Assembly: GCF_023278565.1 (NCBI RefSeq)
Contig: NC_064680.1
Location: 4,464,001 to 4,528,000, forward strand
DNA length: 64,000 nucleotides
Direction of reading: 5' to 3'
Origin: Colletotrichum lupini
Lineage: Eukaryota; Ascomycota; Sordariomycetes; Glomerellales; Glomerellaceae
The translations under genes were made by a program, and so were the position numbers. Shown here one piece after another: positions 48,067 to 59,409 of the stretch. The notes under the pieces are model-generated. The model was not told where the DNA came from. It made no database searches and saw only the letters and a list, made by a program, of their open reading frames with translations. Within the stretch, counting starts at the first letter, position 1. Each line of letters starts with the position of its first letter.

Positions 48067-50374
48067 TCAAAATATCTCTATCATTTGTGGTTGGATGAAG
48101 TCGAAGAAGCAATGCTCCTCGCTCTGAAGGCTCTGATCGTCATCCAAGTCATCAAATGTAGTCTCCAACTCCAACTCAAACGTGCCAATTCTTTTGTAAG
48201 CTGGCACACCGTTCAACGAACTTCCCCCATTCATCTTGACCGGCTGTAGAAGCAGTCCGAGTATAGTCCAGTCGGCAGAGTACCCGCGCACTCTCTTGAT
48301 CTCCAGTGCCATGTACCCCCCGGAGCCTGCAGACTTGACGTCTACTTCATCTAGGCAATCAAGATGACAGCTGATGTTTCTGGTACTCATGAGCTTCGTC
48401 CCTGAGTCAAGAACACCTTGTGAGCTCGGGGGACTGGCTATATCAAAGACATTTTCTGGATCGTCCCTTGAGTCTCCTGTGGGATGATTGATGATGGTGG
48501 CCGCCGCAAGCCTCCCATGAAGTCTAAGCCGACCTGAGTCGCCACGGACGTCGCCGTAGGGCGCGTTTTTGTTCACCGGCTCGGCCGAAATAGATACGAC
48601 TTCGGCGTGGTAGACCTCCGTCGCATCCGTCACATCGCCTTCGAACGTAGGGATTTCCCAACCGTCACCCAAAGCCACGTATGCTCTCACACTACTATCA
48701 ACTGCGAACCACGACCACGAAGGCCCCTGATAGGCCGCCGCCCGATTTCGTCGCTCATCTTGCTCCACTCTCCAGAGCAACTCGTCGCGGATGCTCCTTT
48801 TCCAGAGACCAGCGGCGTATTCATCGCCAGTCAACACAGCAAAGCGCTCCGCGACTCCCGACATGGCCAGAGCGCGATCAGTGTTGAAGGACAGAGTACG
48901 GCTGGTGTAGATATCTACCAGTGCGCCCCACGGGGATGGAGTCTTTGAGCAGTAGCCCCAGTTGAAGGAGTCCTGCCTGAGGTCATTGGGCTCTGCAATC
49001 TTTCTCCAGCCGTCGGTTGCACCCTCACCGACGTCGAGGCCGTATAGCGTGTCGTTCCCGGTGATTGACGGAATTGGTTCTTGACAGCTCCATCTAGTTT
49101 GCCGGGACCCGAACTCGACGATCCTGACAGATAAAAGACGTTCTTGAAAAGTCCACCCCCGCTCGTCAATAGGTTCGTGCCCTGTCTCCATCTCGGCCAA
49201 GGTAATCGATCCCAGTTCGCCCTTTTCGGACTGCCAGGAGAGAAGAAATGCTTGATCAGACTCTTTGAAACACTCTCTGTTCTGGAGAAACCCTTCCCAC
49301 GCAGTCTTGGCTCTGGATGCCATAATGGTGAAGGACGCTTGACCGTAGATGTACGGCATCTTGGCGATTTCCAAAATCTTTTCGTCGTTGCCTTCATCTT
49401 GAATGATGCAGAGAGCATCGACCCAGACATACTCAACTCCGAGCTGCGAGCAGACTTTGGACGGCGTCCTGTATCGTCCGAGGCAGTTTTTCAAAGGCAA
49501 TATCCTTTGTGAACGCCTCTAGCGTAGCCGTCTCGCATTTCACCGTCTGGTTGCCGCCCCAGCAATAGCTCAAAGCCGCGAATCTAGGTAGAGGATTAAG
49601 ATTCGCCGTATCTCGCAACCGCAGCGAATAGCTCCCTGTTCTAGAGTTGTGATTAACATAAATCAGCCTAATAGGCCTGAGTGCCGACGGCCCAGACTGC
49701 GTCTTCAGCTCCCGACACCTTTCGTGCTTATCCTCGCAATCTGCCAGCCATGACTTCACTGCAGGCAGACAACACGCAGGATCATTCTGTATCGGCCGCG
49801 TCCAGAAGTCTCTGGCTGCCGGGTTATCATGAGGCGTACATATCTGCAGACCCTTGACCGTCCTATACGAGACGAGCTTTGTGCGCGGGTCCCAAAGCCC
49901 AAAGAATTCTATAGTCAGGACGTCTGGAGTGTGGTCACCACCAATACGGAATGGGGGGTTCGTCTCAGCTACGAGTACATAGTCGACGTACCCGTCGCTG
50001 CGGCCCTGGACGGCGTGGCGGATGGAAGGAAGCCTGTAGTCCGGGTCCTTGTCAATCTGGCCGTGGAACTGCTCGAGCTCTTCGAGGTCCATCTGGTAGA
50101 CCTCGCCGGATATGTTGTCGACGCATTCGCCAACGTCTGGTCGTGCGATGCACTCCCCGTCGAGTATCCAGTCTATAAAGGCACATGTTTTCTGCTGGGC
50201 TGTGAGAAGATCTGTGAGACTGGTCTCGAATACGATCTTGTTCCACCTGGCGTCGTGTCTGTCGCCCCGGTTCTGGTGCGGGATATCGGCTTCGGCGTGG
50301 ATGACGAGGAGCCTGCGACACCACTCGCATGAGTGAGACACTGGTGATGGTGAGGGCATGATTGGCGAAGACAT
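48067..50374 (-). pseudogene. HET-domain (heterokaryon incompatibility) gene broken by a one-base frameshift
   Basis: Two abutting minus-strand frames (49433-50374 and 48067 to about 49458) make one HET-family protein of about 770 residues if one extra C at 49459-49460 is ignored. The first part has an N-terminal Cys pair (SCEWCRR) and the first HET block ALSYCWGG with LPRTIQDAV. The second resumes exactly in register with GVEYVWVDALCIIQD, then the RGWTFQERLLS block, and a long C-terminal region. The distance between blocks matches intact family members once the single base is discounted, so no intron is needed. HET proteins trigger programmed cell death on non-self hyphal fusion; many are allelically variable or inactivated. 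As written, translation would stop at 49433. Assembly error is possible. Confidence 0.85.
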
Positions 50375-50742
50375 CTCGTTATCAAGGCATCATAGTATTG
50401 GAAGGGCCCTGAGAGCGAACTCGGCAAACGTTGGCCGTGATAACGAGCTATTGGGTTGACTTCGTAGCCCTACCATTGGCGAGGGGTGTGGACTAGATTG
50501 AATCCGCATATCCAATAGGCACTTGACTGTTGATGCGCGATTGTGGATGCCTGCAGACTTGAGCATGTCAGACTATTGACCGGGGGCTTGTCAGTTCAAG
50601 GGGTCCCAAAAAGTGGTCTAGATTAACACCTAATCGAATCAGTGGATCAAATCTGCAGCCTGAAGATGGCGATGAAGTTCCAGAAGTTTCTTCGTTGAAG
50701 AAGAGTGTATTTATTATACTACCATTTCAAACCGCGAATCAC
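50375..50742. other. Short intergenic region
   Basis: 368 bp between the HET gene start and the stop of the TRI14-like gene, both on the minus strand. No gene seen. Confidence 0.5.
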
Positions 50743-51862
50743 TCACTTCTTGAGAAGATCTTCAACCTGCGAGGTGATGTCCACCATCGGGAAACTAGTC
50801 CTGTTCCCAGAAGTCGAGCCCGCAACAGGAGCATCCGCAAAGAACTCCTCAACCATGAACAGACTGTCGCCGACTTGCACCGGAGCAGTGACAATCCCTC
50901 CTTGAGCATCGGTGGAATTATTCGGTACCGTGCCAAGGTGCTCGGCAGACTTCCAGGATCCATCTTTTGACCGCAAAACAGTCACGCCTTTGGTATTCTC
51001 GGCGATAAGCAACACCTTTCCACCGTACCTTGGTGGAAGATAGATGGCATCGGTGCCCGCTAGCGTCACATTCGGCGATCTCGGTACGAGCACGGGAGCG
51101 CCCTTGTCCGCTTTCATGTCGAACCGATAGATCTGGGCGTCCTCGTTATTGTTGGACAGCAGGATATTGCCAGTGGCTGCGAGGCCGGAGAAGCCCATTT
51201 TCGTGTGGTCAATCTTCACGGGGAGGTACCACGGGACGACAGCAGAGCCTTGGCGGTCGACTTTCATGATTGTACCCGGGAACGAGCCAACGACGTAGGT
51301 GTTTCCGTGGGTGTCGTGCTCAATGTCCTGGAAGCCTCCGTATGCCCCTTTGGTCACGGCCGTGATGTTCTTGTTCCACAGGACCTGCTTCTTTGCCGGG
51401 TCGTACTTGATGATGAAGTTGTCACCCGACACGTCTTTGCCGCCGGTATTGAAGGGGGCGGCGGCGTCGACTACAATCGAGACTAGTTTGGTGCGAGTGT
51501 CTACCTGCACACCACCAATGTGTAAGGCAGGGTTGTGCGTGATGCCATCGAACGTCAAGATGTCTAGGACGGTGTCCTTGTACGGATCATAAACTACAAC
51601 GCTAGCGTTGAACAGTGATCTTGCCTCTGCCTTAGCACCATGATTCATGTCTGGGCTTGTACATATAAGCTTACCCAAAGTAGACGATGCAGTTGTTGAC
51701 GTCCCAGTCCGCATTCTCGGGATAGAGTTGGTACTGTTGAACGACAAAGCTGCCCTTCTTCAGAGGCGGACATTGTCTCGCTGGCTTCGGTGAGCTTTCT
51801 GCTTGAGAAATCATGCACAGAAGGAAGGCCAGAGCTACTGCTACGTGCTTGAAGCTTCTCAT
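50743..51862 (-). CDS. Secreted TRI14-like protein
   Basis: Two exons on the minus strand, 51675-51862 and 50743-51619, give 354 residues; removing the 55-bp intron joins VYFG to SLFNASVVVYDPY in frame. Signal peptide at about 1-23 (HVAVALAFLLCMISQAES). The body has recurring beta-strand/turn units (VVVYDPYKDTVLDILTF, YVVGSFPGTIMKVDRQGS, NILLSNNNEDAQIYRFD), suggesting a beta-propeller of the SMP-30/NHL sort. Sequence order (SLxNxSVxVxDPY, then DGITHNP) recalls the TRI14 family, first known from trichothecene clusters and needed there for virulence rather than synthesis; homologues are widespread outside such clusters. No other TRI-type gene is present. An open frame through the intron exists but lacks a matching start. 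Confidence 0.7.
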
Positions 51863-53485
51863 TGTAAGCTGCGTTGAACGCCACGGGCGTCACGGCAAGT
51901 TGCAGAAAGTTAGGAACGAAAGTGGTGAAAGCAATGACGGAAACAAGACTCTAGGCATTTTCAGCGACCAAGACGGATGACCAGCTCCTAAGTATCATCT
52001 TTAGATGACGATGAACATGGGTCAAGTAGGCGACTAGACTCCGCTCTCCTCGAAATCCAGGTGGACACTGCTCGAAAGAGCTGCTAGTGGTCATTTACTC
52101 ATATAAATGCTTGCATTCCCGTCGTGAGGAGAGACGTTGAACGCCACATGGTGCCTGGGACAGGACCCTTGATTAGAAGGGATGACCTTGGATGGCCCGA
52201 ACCCATCCGGCACCGTCCCTGGATGATAGAACCGGCAGTTATGAAAGCATTGTCTGGGCGTTTGAGGTGACAGGCAGGTTCCGGATGTCGACATCGGCAA
52301 TGGCCAGACACACAAGCTTTGATCGGAAATTGGATGAATATCGACTCATTCTTCAGTGTTGCATTGGGTTCTTGGGCCACTCAGATTGCGGGACTTCGTC
52401 ACTGAGGACTTCATTGAAATGACTGTATATTACATCAAGGTTGGTAAGCATTTATTCAACTCGCTTGGGCAGTTTGTCAGTCAAAGTAATATAAGAAGCT
52501 CAACGGCAAAAGTAAGCAAGGTGGCACTTCCCCGTATGAGGAGGTCGTGGTTTTGCGCTGGCCCACTTGGAGATAGAACTGAGATGTTCGGCGAGCCCTG
52601 TAGCTTCCCCTTCGATGGCCATTAAGTTTGCAGCAAGGTCCACCTGTCGAACTTTACAAAGTTTGACGAAGCTTTGGGGAGAGGTGCCGACCAATCAATC
52701 CGACGTCAGCGAGGCGGCGCAACGTGGAAGCAAGGAAGAGTCGTAGCAGACATGATGGTTGTGAAGTCAAGATTGAGAGGCTTTGAGGTCACAAAAAGAC
52801 CAACTATGATATGGCGGCTGATGAAGCATGTGAAGATGGCAATTGGATGCAAAAACACTGGATTGATGAAAAGCCCATGAAGATTTGCAAGTGAATGAAT
52901 GTTCCTTCCTACTTTCCTGTGCTCCTTCCTGCGTGCAACGGTTGGACCCACTTGGCGCGCTGTTAAGCTTCTGGCCCTTTCTCGCTGGTTTATCCAAAAG
53001 GGGACACAAGGTACCTACCTTACTTGTAGGTAGCTAGGCGATAAGCGGCAGGTACGTATGTAAACAAATAACGGGTCTTCGGCGCTACCTAAGCTGCCGC
53101 ACTGCGGGGATGCTTCTAGCGGGGTGTACCTAAGTATCTCATTCTATGGTTCTTGAATGCTTCAATTCTTCCATTCCCATATTCCTTTTCATCAGGCTTT
53201 CTTATTATCGTTGACGAGACCGCTCTGATTCGATAAGAAGATGCAAATACCCTTCCGCTGATACTAATTCGGTTCATGCTTGATTACTTCCTGGTCCTCG
53301 CCTTTTGGTAAGACTTCCCAGGTCTTTCTAATCGCCGTTGCGCGGATCCAAGCAATTATTCAACAAGTGGTCAGCACTTGGAACTCTACTACCACCCATC
53401 ACCTTGCCAAGACTTGCCAATGAAATGACCCGAAAGGTCGAGGTCGGCCATCGGGCGAAAACTAGCAGGCCACCAGGTCTGGGTC

Positions 53486-53534
<49 letters not shown>

Positions 53535-54845
53535 CGTACCTCTTCCATCCAGGCGGCAGCAGCGAGACACGCATCTCGACTTTCACCAACTCCAGCCTCC
53601 TTGATTCAGACAAGGGCCCTAATCATATACGAAGTCCAATAGCGGAATAGGCCGTCTCGGCTACACTTGGTAGAAGCAGTTATCGTCACATTGGCCGCTG
53701 ACCCATCTGCCGGTGGAAGATCAATTTGATCAATTCTTCAATGGCCATCCAAGACCGACTCCCAGAGCACGGGTCTCGTCGCGAACTTACGACACCAAGT
53801 TTGGCATGAAGCAGAGGGGCGTTTTCGATGAGCATCTCATCTATCAGTAACCGTACTCCCTAAACCATGCGCCTCGGCTGGTTTCCCTGGCCAGCCACAC
53901 GTGGACGAGCCATGGGGTTGGCTGCCGTTCCCACTGAGATCGCCAGCATCCAAGGGGGGCTCCATCTATGATCTGGGCCGAGCCATAGGGGCTTAAGCCA
54001 CTCGGCATCGCCCCTGAGAAAGCTTACTTCTGCTCAAGCGTTCCCGCATGTATCCGTTTTACCCAACCGCCAAACGTTGTGTGCCGCGATTTGTCAATAT
54101 TCGGCCTCCCTTTTTCGACTTATCTTCCCCTCCATCTCCCCAGACCACACGATATGCCTCATGATCCGCTCGCTTCTCCAAGTGGACCAAAGAAGATCTT
54201 ACAACGTCGTGAGTAAGAGATCGTACGGCTCGTCCCACGTATCGCGTAGCGTACAATGGCTCTACGGAGTACTTTAGAGAGGTTGGAATCCTCAGAAAGA
54301 GGGTACCAGCGCGTTTCTTCTGGTAGCCAAGACCCTGGGCAGGGTGTTTCGCAGCATGCCTAGCTCAATGGAACATGTCTAGCCCTCCGAGGCATCCCTT
54401 TTCTGATATGCAGAACCGGCGCTTGTGCAGGCTGACAGGTCGGTTGTTGAATGCGACGCCAAATCTGTACCTATGGCCGTCGCACAAGTGTTATCTGATA
54501 TTCCTAGCCACTTGGGCGAGAGATGGTCCAGTTGCAGCTCTTCCGTCCCAAGACATGGCGTATTAGAAGCACAATGTCACCCACCAAGACCGTCTTATCG
54601 TCTGCCTCCTCGATTTTCTACATATTTCGTCCGTTGTGTCGCATTTCACAGACGTCTTGCGTCGGACTGCTACTGTCTTGCTTTCCGTTTCGAATTTGAT
54701 CTTCCTCCTCTTTCGCCCTTTCGATTCCAGCGTTTCCAGCAATCCCGCTGTTTTAGTGGTATTCGCGTCTCGATATCACCAATTCCACGCCTTTTTGCAC
54801 CGGCTGGCTACAGGCAGTCAATTCCTCTGGTTGTAAACATCTGCA
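51863..54845. other. Divergent intergenic region
   Basis: Almost 3 kb between the TRI14-like gene (-) and the permease gene (+); contains both promoters. It includes a 44-bp (TC)n tract at 53489. Open frames of up to 148 codons (54425-54871) have no motif. Confidence 0.45.
53489..53532. repeat. (TC)22 microsatellite
   Basis: Twenty-two uninterrupted TC dinucleotides, the longest simple repeat in the window; probably length-polymorphic. Confidence 0.95.
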
Positions 54846-56876
54846 ATGAAGGCATTTCTTGCACGGGATAGAGTTGCCGAATCGGCCTCTACGTCCGATG
54901 ACGAGACCGTAGTCGCCGTACAAGATGGAGTCCGCTTGAATGCCGCGGGCTACAAGGATCAATTAAATCGCCAATATGGGTTCTTTGGACTGGCAAGCAT
55001 GGCTCTGACGGTGGACAACGCCTGGGTTGCCTTGGGATCGTCCATTTCTGTGTCAATTCGTAAGTTCCACTAGACGCTTATTGCTTGCAAGCCGGACGTT
55101 GTAACGAGCCGGGATCAATTTAGTCAACAGTGGCCCACCCGGCATCATTTACGGCCTCCTCGTCGCCGTCTTTTACTACTCCCTCATCGGCTTGAGTTTA
55201 TCAGAGGTTTGTCTTACTAATCCCAGTCTCTTTATCCCTCCTCTCGTTTGCAAAGCAATGTGAATAACAACGAGTGACACCTTTCTCCAAGCTCGCTTCA
55301 TCAGTCCCCACGGCGGGCGGCGTCTACCACTGGGCCACCATCGCCGGCGGTCCTCGCTGGGGCCGAGTCCTCGGTTTCTTCACCGGGTGGATCAACTTCT
55401 ACGGCTGGCTCTTCTCGCTCGCAGCCCTGCTGCAGATCTCGAGCAATGTGGCCGTGAGCATGTACGCCGTCTGGAACTGGGACACCTACGTCAGCCAGCC
55501 CTTCCACGTCTTCATCGGGTACCTCATCATCCTCTGGGGGTGCGCGGCCTTCATTGTTTTTGCCAACAAGTATGCTCCGTACACCCAGCAAGCCGGAACG
55601 ATATTCGTATTGATCGGAGGCGTCGTCACCATTATCGTTCTGGCGGCGATGCCGAAGCAACATGCGAGTAATCACTTTGTATGGGGCTCTTTCGACGAGA
55701 ATAATGCCACAGGGTGGTCAGGGGGCGTTGCTTTTCTCCTGGGTGTTCTCAACGGCGCCTTCACGATTGGAACTCCTGACTCGGTAACCCACATGGCTGA
55801 AGAGATGCCACATCCCAAAAAGGATCTCCCAAAGGCTATCCTTTTGCAGATATCCCTGGGCTTCGTTTGTTAGTCAACAGTCTGCCAATATGTCGAGCCC
55901 ACTACTGACCATTGATAGATGCCTTCTGCTTCGCCGTCGCATTGTCGTACGCAATCACGGACATTACGGCTCTCCAAGGAGGCTTCAACTCTTTCCCGCT
56001 GACCAACATTTACGTGCAAGCCACTACCAGCAGCGATGGAATCCGAAACCCAGGCGCAGCGTTTGGTCTGCTATTCATCATGCTGGGCTGTACGCTGACG
56101 TGTTGCGTGGGCCTGACTTTGACGGTGAGATCACCATCCACTTGAGCTTGTGAAGTTCCAGTCGCTGATATCGTTCTCAGGTTTCGAGAACCTACTGGGC
56201 GCTCGCACGCGATAATGCTGTGCCACTATCCAATGTCTTCGCTCAGGTTAATGAGCGCCTGAGCTGTCCTATTTGGTCAACCTTGTTTGTCTGTACGTCA
56301 CCGCGTTCTCGTCCTTTTCCAACCTCAAGACTTTGGAGACTAACATGGATCATCCAGGCGTCGTCGCAACCGGACTGGGCGCCATACCCCTCGGAAGCTC
56401 AGCAGCCTTCCTAGCACTGGCAAGCTCGTTCATCATTCTGACATCCGTCTCATACGCCATCCCATTCGCAGCGAACATGCTCTCGGGGCGAAAGTACTTC
56501 CCTCGTGGACCCTTCCATCTGGGAAAGGCGGGATACATCATCAACGGAATGGCCGTGCTATTCATTGTCTTGTTTGATATTATGTTTTGTTTCCGTAAGT
56601 CCTTGTTCGTTCCATAACTCTGGCCAAACCTTAACGAGTATATCAGCATTCGTGTTGCCCACAACAGTAGCGACGATGAACTGGAGTGCAGTCATTCTGG
56701 TGGGAACTGTGGCGATCACGGGACTGTGGTGGGCGGTCCACGCGGTCCATCATTATCCTGGACCCAAGGTTATGGATCTTTACATTGCTACCGAAGGTGT
56801 AAGCCCTGTCGCCACGGAGAAGAACACCATGGCTGTCGCTTCGTCAGAGTTGAAGGAACCTCACGCATTGCAATGA
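54846..56876 (+). CDS. APC-superfamily permease (choline/GABA/amino-acid type)
   Basis: Seven exons, 54846-55059, 55124-55206, 55292-55868, 55919-56124, 56181-56292, 56358-56594 and 56647-56876, join with every phase restored to 552 residues. About twelve membrane helices are visible. Helix 1 region: YGFFGLASMALTVDNAWVAL and GPPGIIYGLLVAVFYY. The conserved ELAS-VPTAGGVYHWA, GWINFYGWLFSLAA, the loop TPDSVTHMAEEMPHPKKDLPKA, and the helix pair around SRTYWALARDNAVPL are typical of the fungal ACT/BAT branch that includes the choline carrier Hnm1 and GABA permease Uga4. Plasma-membrane or vacuolar uptake of a small amine or amino acid is expected; the substrate is not resolved. The third intron donor GTTAGT was chosen because it joins GFVY to AFCFAVALSYAITD. 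Confidence 0.88.
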
Positions 56877-57283
56877 ATATGCTGGGACTTATCAGAGAAG
56901 AAGGTAGTTGATGGAATTAAGATATGATGAGTCAGCTTATATTGGTTCTCAAAGCTCTCTGAACAGGAGGGACCAAAGATCATATCTTGACGTCTTCCTC
57001 AAAAGCACACCGAAAAGCACACCGAGAGCGCGGTAGGAAACCGGTGAATTGACCAACCAGACACGACGGAACTCATCTTACGATACGTACCCCAGAAATG
57101 GATGCGTCATGGTCCCTGTCATCCTTATCGATAAGAAATCTATCGTTTGCCGCAAAGAATCTCGAGCTTCCTCGGTCGCATTTCTCTCTTTCCCACCAAT
57201 TCTTCCACATCATTCTGCCCCCCTTCGTTCACTCTCTCCTCTCAATCTTCGCCCACACCACTATACGCACCAGCTTCGGCACA
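56877..57283. other. Intergenic / promoter of next gene
   Basis: 407 bp; the second half is C/T-rich and leads into the ATG at 57284. A short direct repeat AAAGCACACCG occurs twice near 57002. No gene seen. Confidence 0.5.
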
Positions 57284-57980
57284 ATGGGATCATCCTCTTC
57301 AAAAGCCGCGCAAGGCGCCGCGCGCAAATTCCCGACCCGCGCTCCGGGCGCTGTACCACCACCGTCAACCGCCGCGAGAGCAGCTCCCGCTGCCCCTCCG
57401 ACGCAGCCCGCGCAGGCTCAGTCGCGGGCGAAGACGGCGACACTCAAACCAGAGGGTTCGTCTTATTCTATAGATAGCGGACTTGTATTACCTTCATGAA
57501 TCCAAAGCTGACCGCCACCACCCAGATCTCACATCCGCCACAACCACCACAAATCCCGAAGTCACCGCCGAATTCTCCTCGCGCCTCCGCCAAATGGGCA
57601 TCGTCCAGCCGAACCCGACCTTCTCCTCCACGTCAACAGCCAGCGCCGGCCCCGGTCCCGTCGCAGGCAGCCGCCCCGGCCCAAGTCCTCACGCCGACTT
57701 GATCCAGAACCCGGGCCCCTTATTCCCTTCCACATCCCGCAACGCGACGCTCGGCACCCTCGAAGCCAGGCGTCGGCTGCAGCAGAAAGCCGATGCTGAG
57801 TTTGACGGGCTCGGACGCAGTAGCAGCGGCGGCAGAGAGTTTCTGGATTTGAAGACGATTATCCAGATGCACCTCATGCGCGAGAGGGGACACTCGCCCG
57901 CTGAGATTGAGGCGAGGTTAGATTTGAAGGCTGGGGTTGTTGCGAGGTTGGGTCGGGTTGGGATCACGTCGCCTGCTTGA
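57284..57980 (+). CDS. Small protein with N-myristoylation signal and C-terminal helical domain
   Basis: Two exons, 57284-57455 and 57526-57980, give 208 residues; the 70-bp intron splits an Asp codon. The N-terminus MGSSSSKAAQ fits the N-myristoyltransferase consensus (Gly2, Ser6, basic residue after). Residues 10-120 are Ala/Pro/Ser-rich and disordered. The C-terminal 60 residues (LDLKTIIQMHLMRERGHSPA, EIEARLDLKAGVVARLG) form two or three helices resembling a helix-turn-helix and look like the conserved part. I do not recognise the family by name. Myristoylation and membrane or mitochondrial-surface location are inference. Confidence 0.75.
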
Positions 57981-58185
57981 GTTGGCTTTCACGCACAGAG
58001 AGAGTGTTTGTTGAAAGTTGTTGAAGGTGTATAAAAAATGTAATTATAGGTATACTGCTCTATGAAAACCGCAAAAGCTCCCAAACTCCTCCATAGTCTT
58101 TGGAAATAATTAACGACTAATCATCAAAAGACCCAAAATCAATCATTAAACCCGCTTTTTCTTTGTCCAGTCAGCCCCGGGGTGT

Positions 58186-59409
58186 TTACCAGGCACAGTG
58201 TCCGCCGTCGATGCGCAGGTCGCTGCCCGTCATGAAGCTGCTGGCGTCGCTGAGAAGGAACACGGCGGCGCCGCGGTACTCGCTAGGCTGGCTGAGCCTG
58301 TTGAGCATGTTGTGCTTGGGCCACTCGACCTTGCGCTCCGGGTACTCCACGAAGAGCGCCTCGACCATGGCGGTGACGATGTAGCCGGGTGAGATGGTGT
58401 TGACGCGGATGCCGTGGGCGCCCCATTCGGCGGCCAGGTTACGGCCGAGCTGCAGGACGGCGGCCTTGGATGCGTTGTATGCGCTATAGTACCAGTGTCA
58501 GCCATTTTGATACTGTTTTGATGGAAATCAAGTTTGTTGGTATAATAAAACTTACGGGCAGATCAACCCCCTGTTGGCAACGGTGCCGCTCATGCTGGCA
58601 ATCAAGACGATGCTGCCGCCGGTGCCGAGGCGAACCATCTGGCGCGCGACGGCCTGGGCGGTCATGAAGGAACCAGTGACGTTGACGCCCATCATGCGGT
58701 CGACGTCCTCGGCCTTGTACTCGAGCGCGGGGGTCTCCTGCTGGATGCCCGCGGCGGCGATGAGGCCGTCCATGCGGCCGTGCTGGTTGGCGATGCCCTC
58801 GACAATGTCGTTGAGCTGTGCGACGTCGCGGACGTCGACCTGGTGGTAGGAGAGCGAGGTGCCGAGCTCGGCGGTGGCGCGGAGGGCGACTTTTTCAAAG
58901 TCGGGGTCGGGGGTAGGGAGGCGGTCGATGGCGTGGACTACGGGGTCAATGTTAGTCTTGCGCTTTGCATTTGTGTAATGACACATCTATAGAGCATACG
59001 TCTCTCTTGAAGAAAAGACAGGGAGGAAGAGAGAGTTGAAGATTGTTAGAAGAGTTGATTCTTTACCTATTGCGCCAGCTTCGAGGAGGGCCTCAGCCTG
59101 GGTGAGACCGAGTCCGCGCGCGCCGCCGGAGACGACAATGACCTTGCCCTGGAGGCTGAACTCGGGGAGGCCGCGAGCGACCTGGGGGGTCGTGGCGCCG
59201 AGGCCGAGGGACTTGGGGGTCGAGTTGAAGCTCCTCTCCTGCGCGACGAGGGGGTTTGCGGGTGCCACGACGGGGGCTTCGACGGGCTGTACTGCGAGTC
59301 TGGGAAGTTTCCTTGGGGTCAGATGAGGTCCAATGAGACGGAGTGGTCGGACGCGGGTTAGGTACCGTGACATGTTGCTGCCGGCTTCAACGAGAGCTGC
59401 GGGAGACAT
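58186..59409 (-). CDS. Mitochondrially targeted short-chain dehydrogenase/reductase
   Basis: Three exons on the minus strand, 59067-59409, 58556-58937 and 58186-58483, join in frame to 340 residues. The SDR core starts near residue 87: cofactor loop SGGARGLG (94-101), the acidic strand end HQVDVRD, AAAG in place of the usual NAAG, the catalytic Ser in IASMSGTVAN, and YNASK with Tyr about 244 and Lys about 248. ISPGYIVT and a C-terminal IDGGHCAW complete a classical SDR. The similarity pattern is that of NAD(P)-dependent polyol dehydrogenases (mannitol, sorbitol or arabinitol type), but the substrate is unproven. The first about 85 residues are extra: basic, Arg/Leu/Pro-rich with almost no acids (SRYLTRVRPLRLIGPHLTPR), a likely mitochondrial presequence, unusual for this group. 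Confidence 0.88.

Noticed and set aside
48067..57000. Biosynthetic gene cluster spanning HET, TRI14-like and permease genes
   Set aside because: No PKS, NRPS, terpene synthase or P450 is present, so the grouping is not enough to call a cluster.
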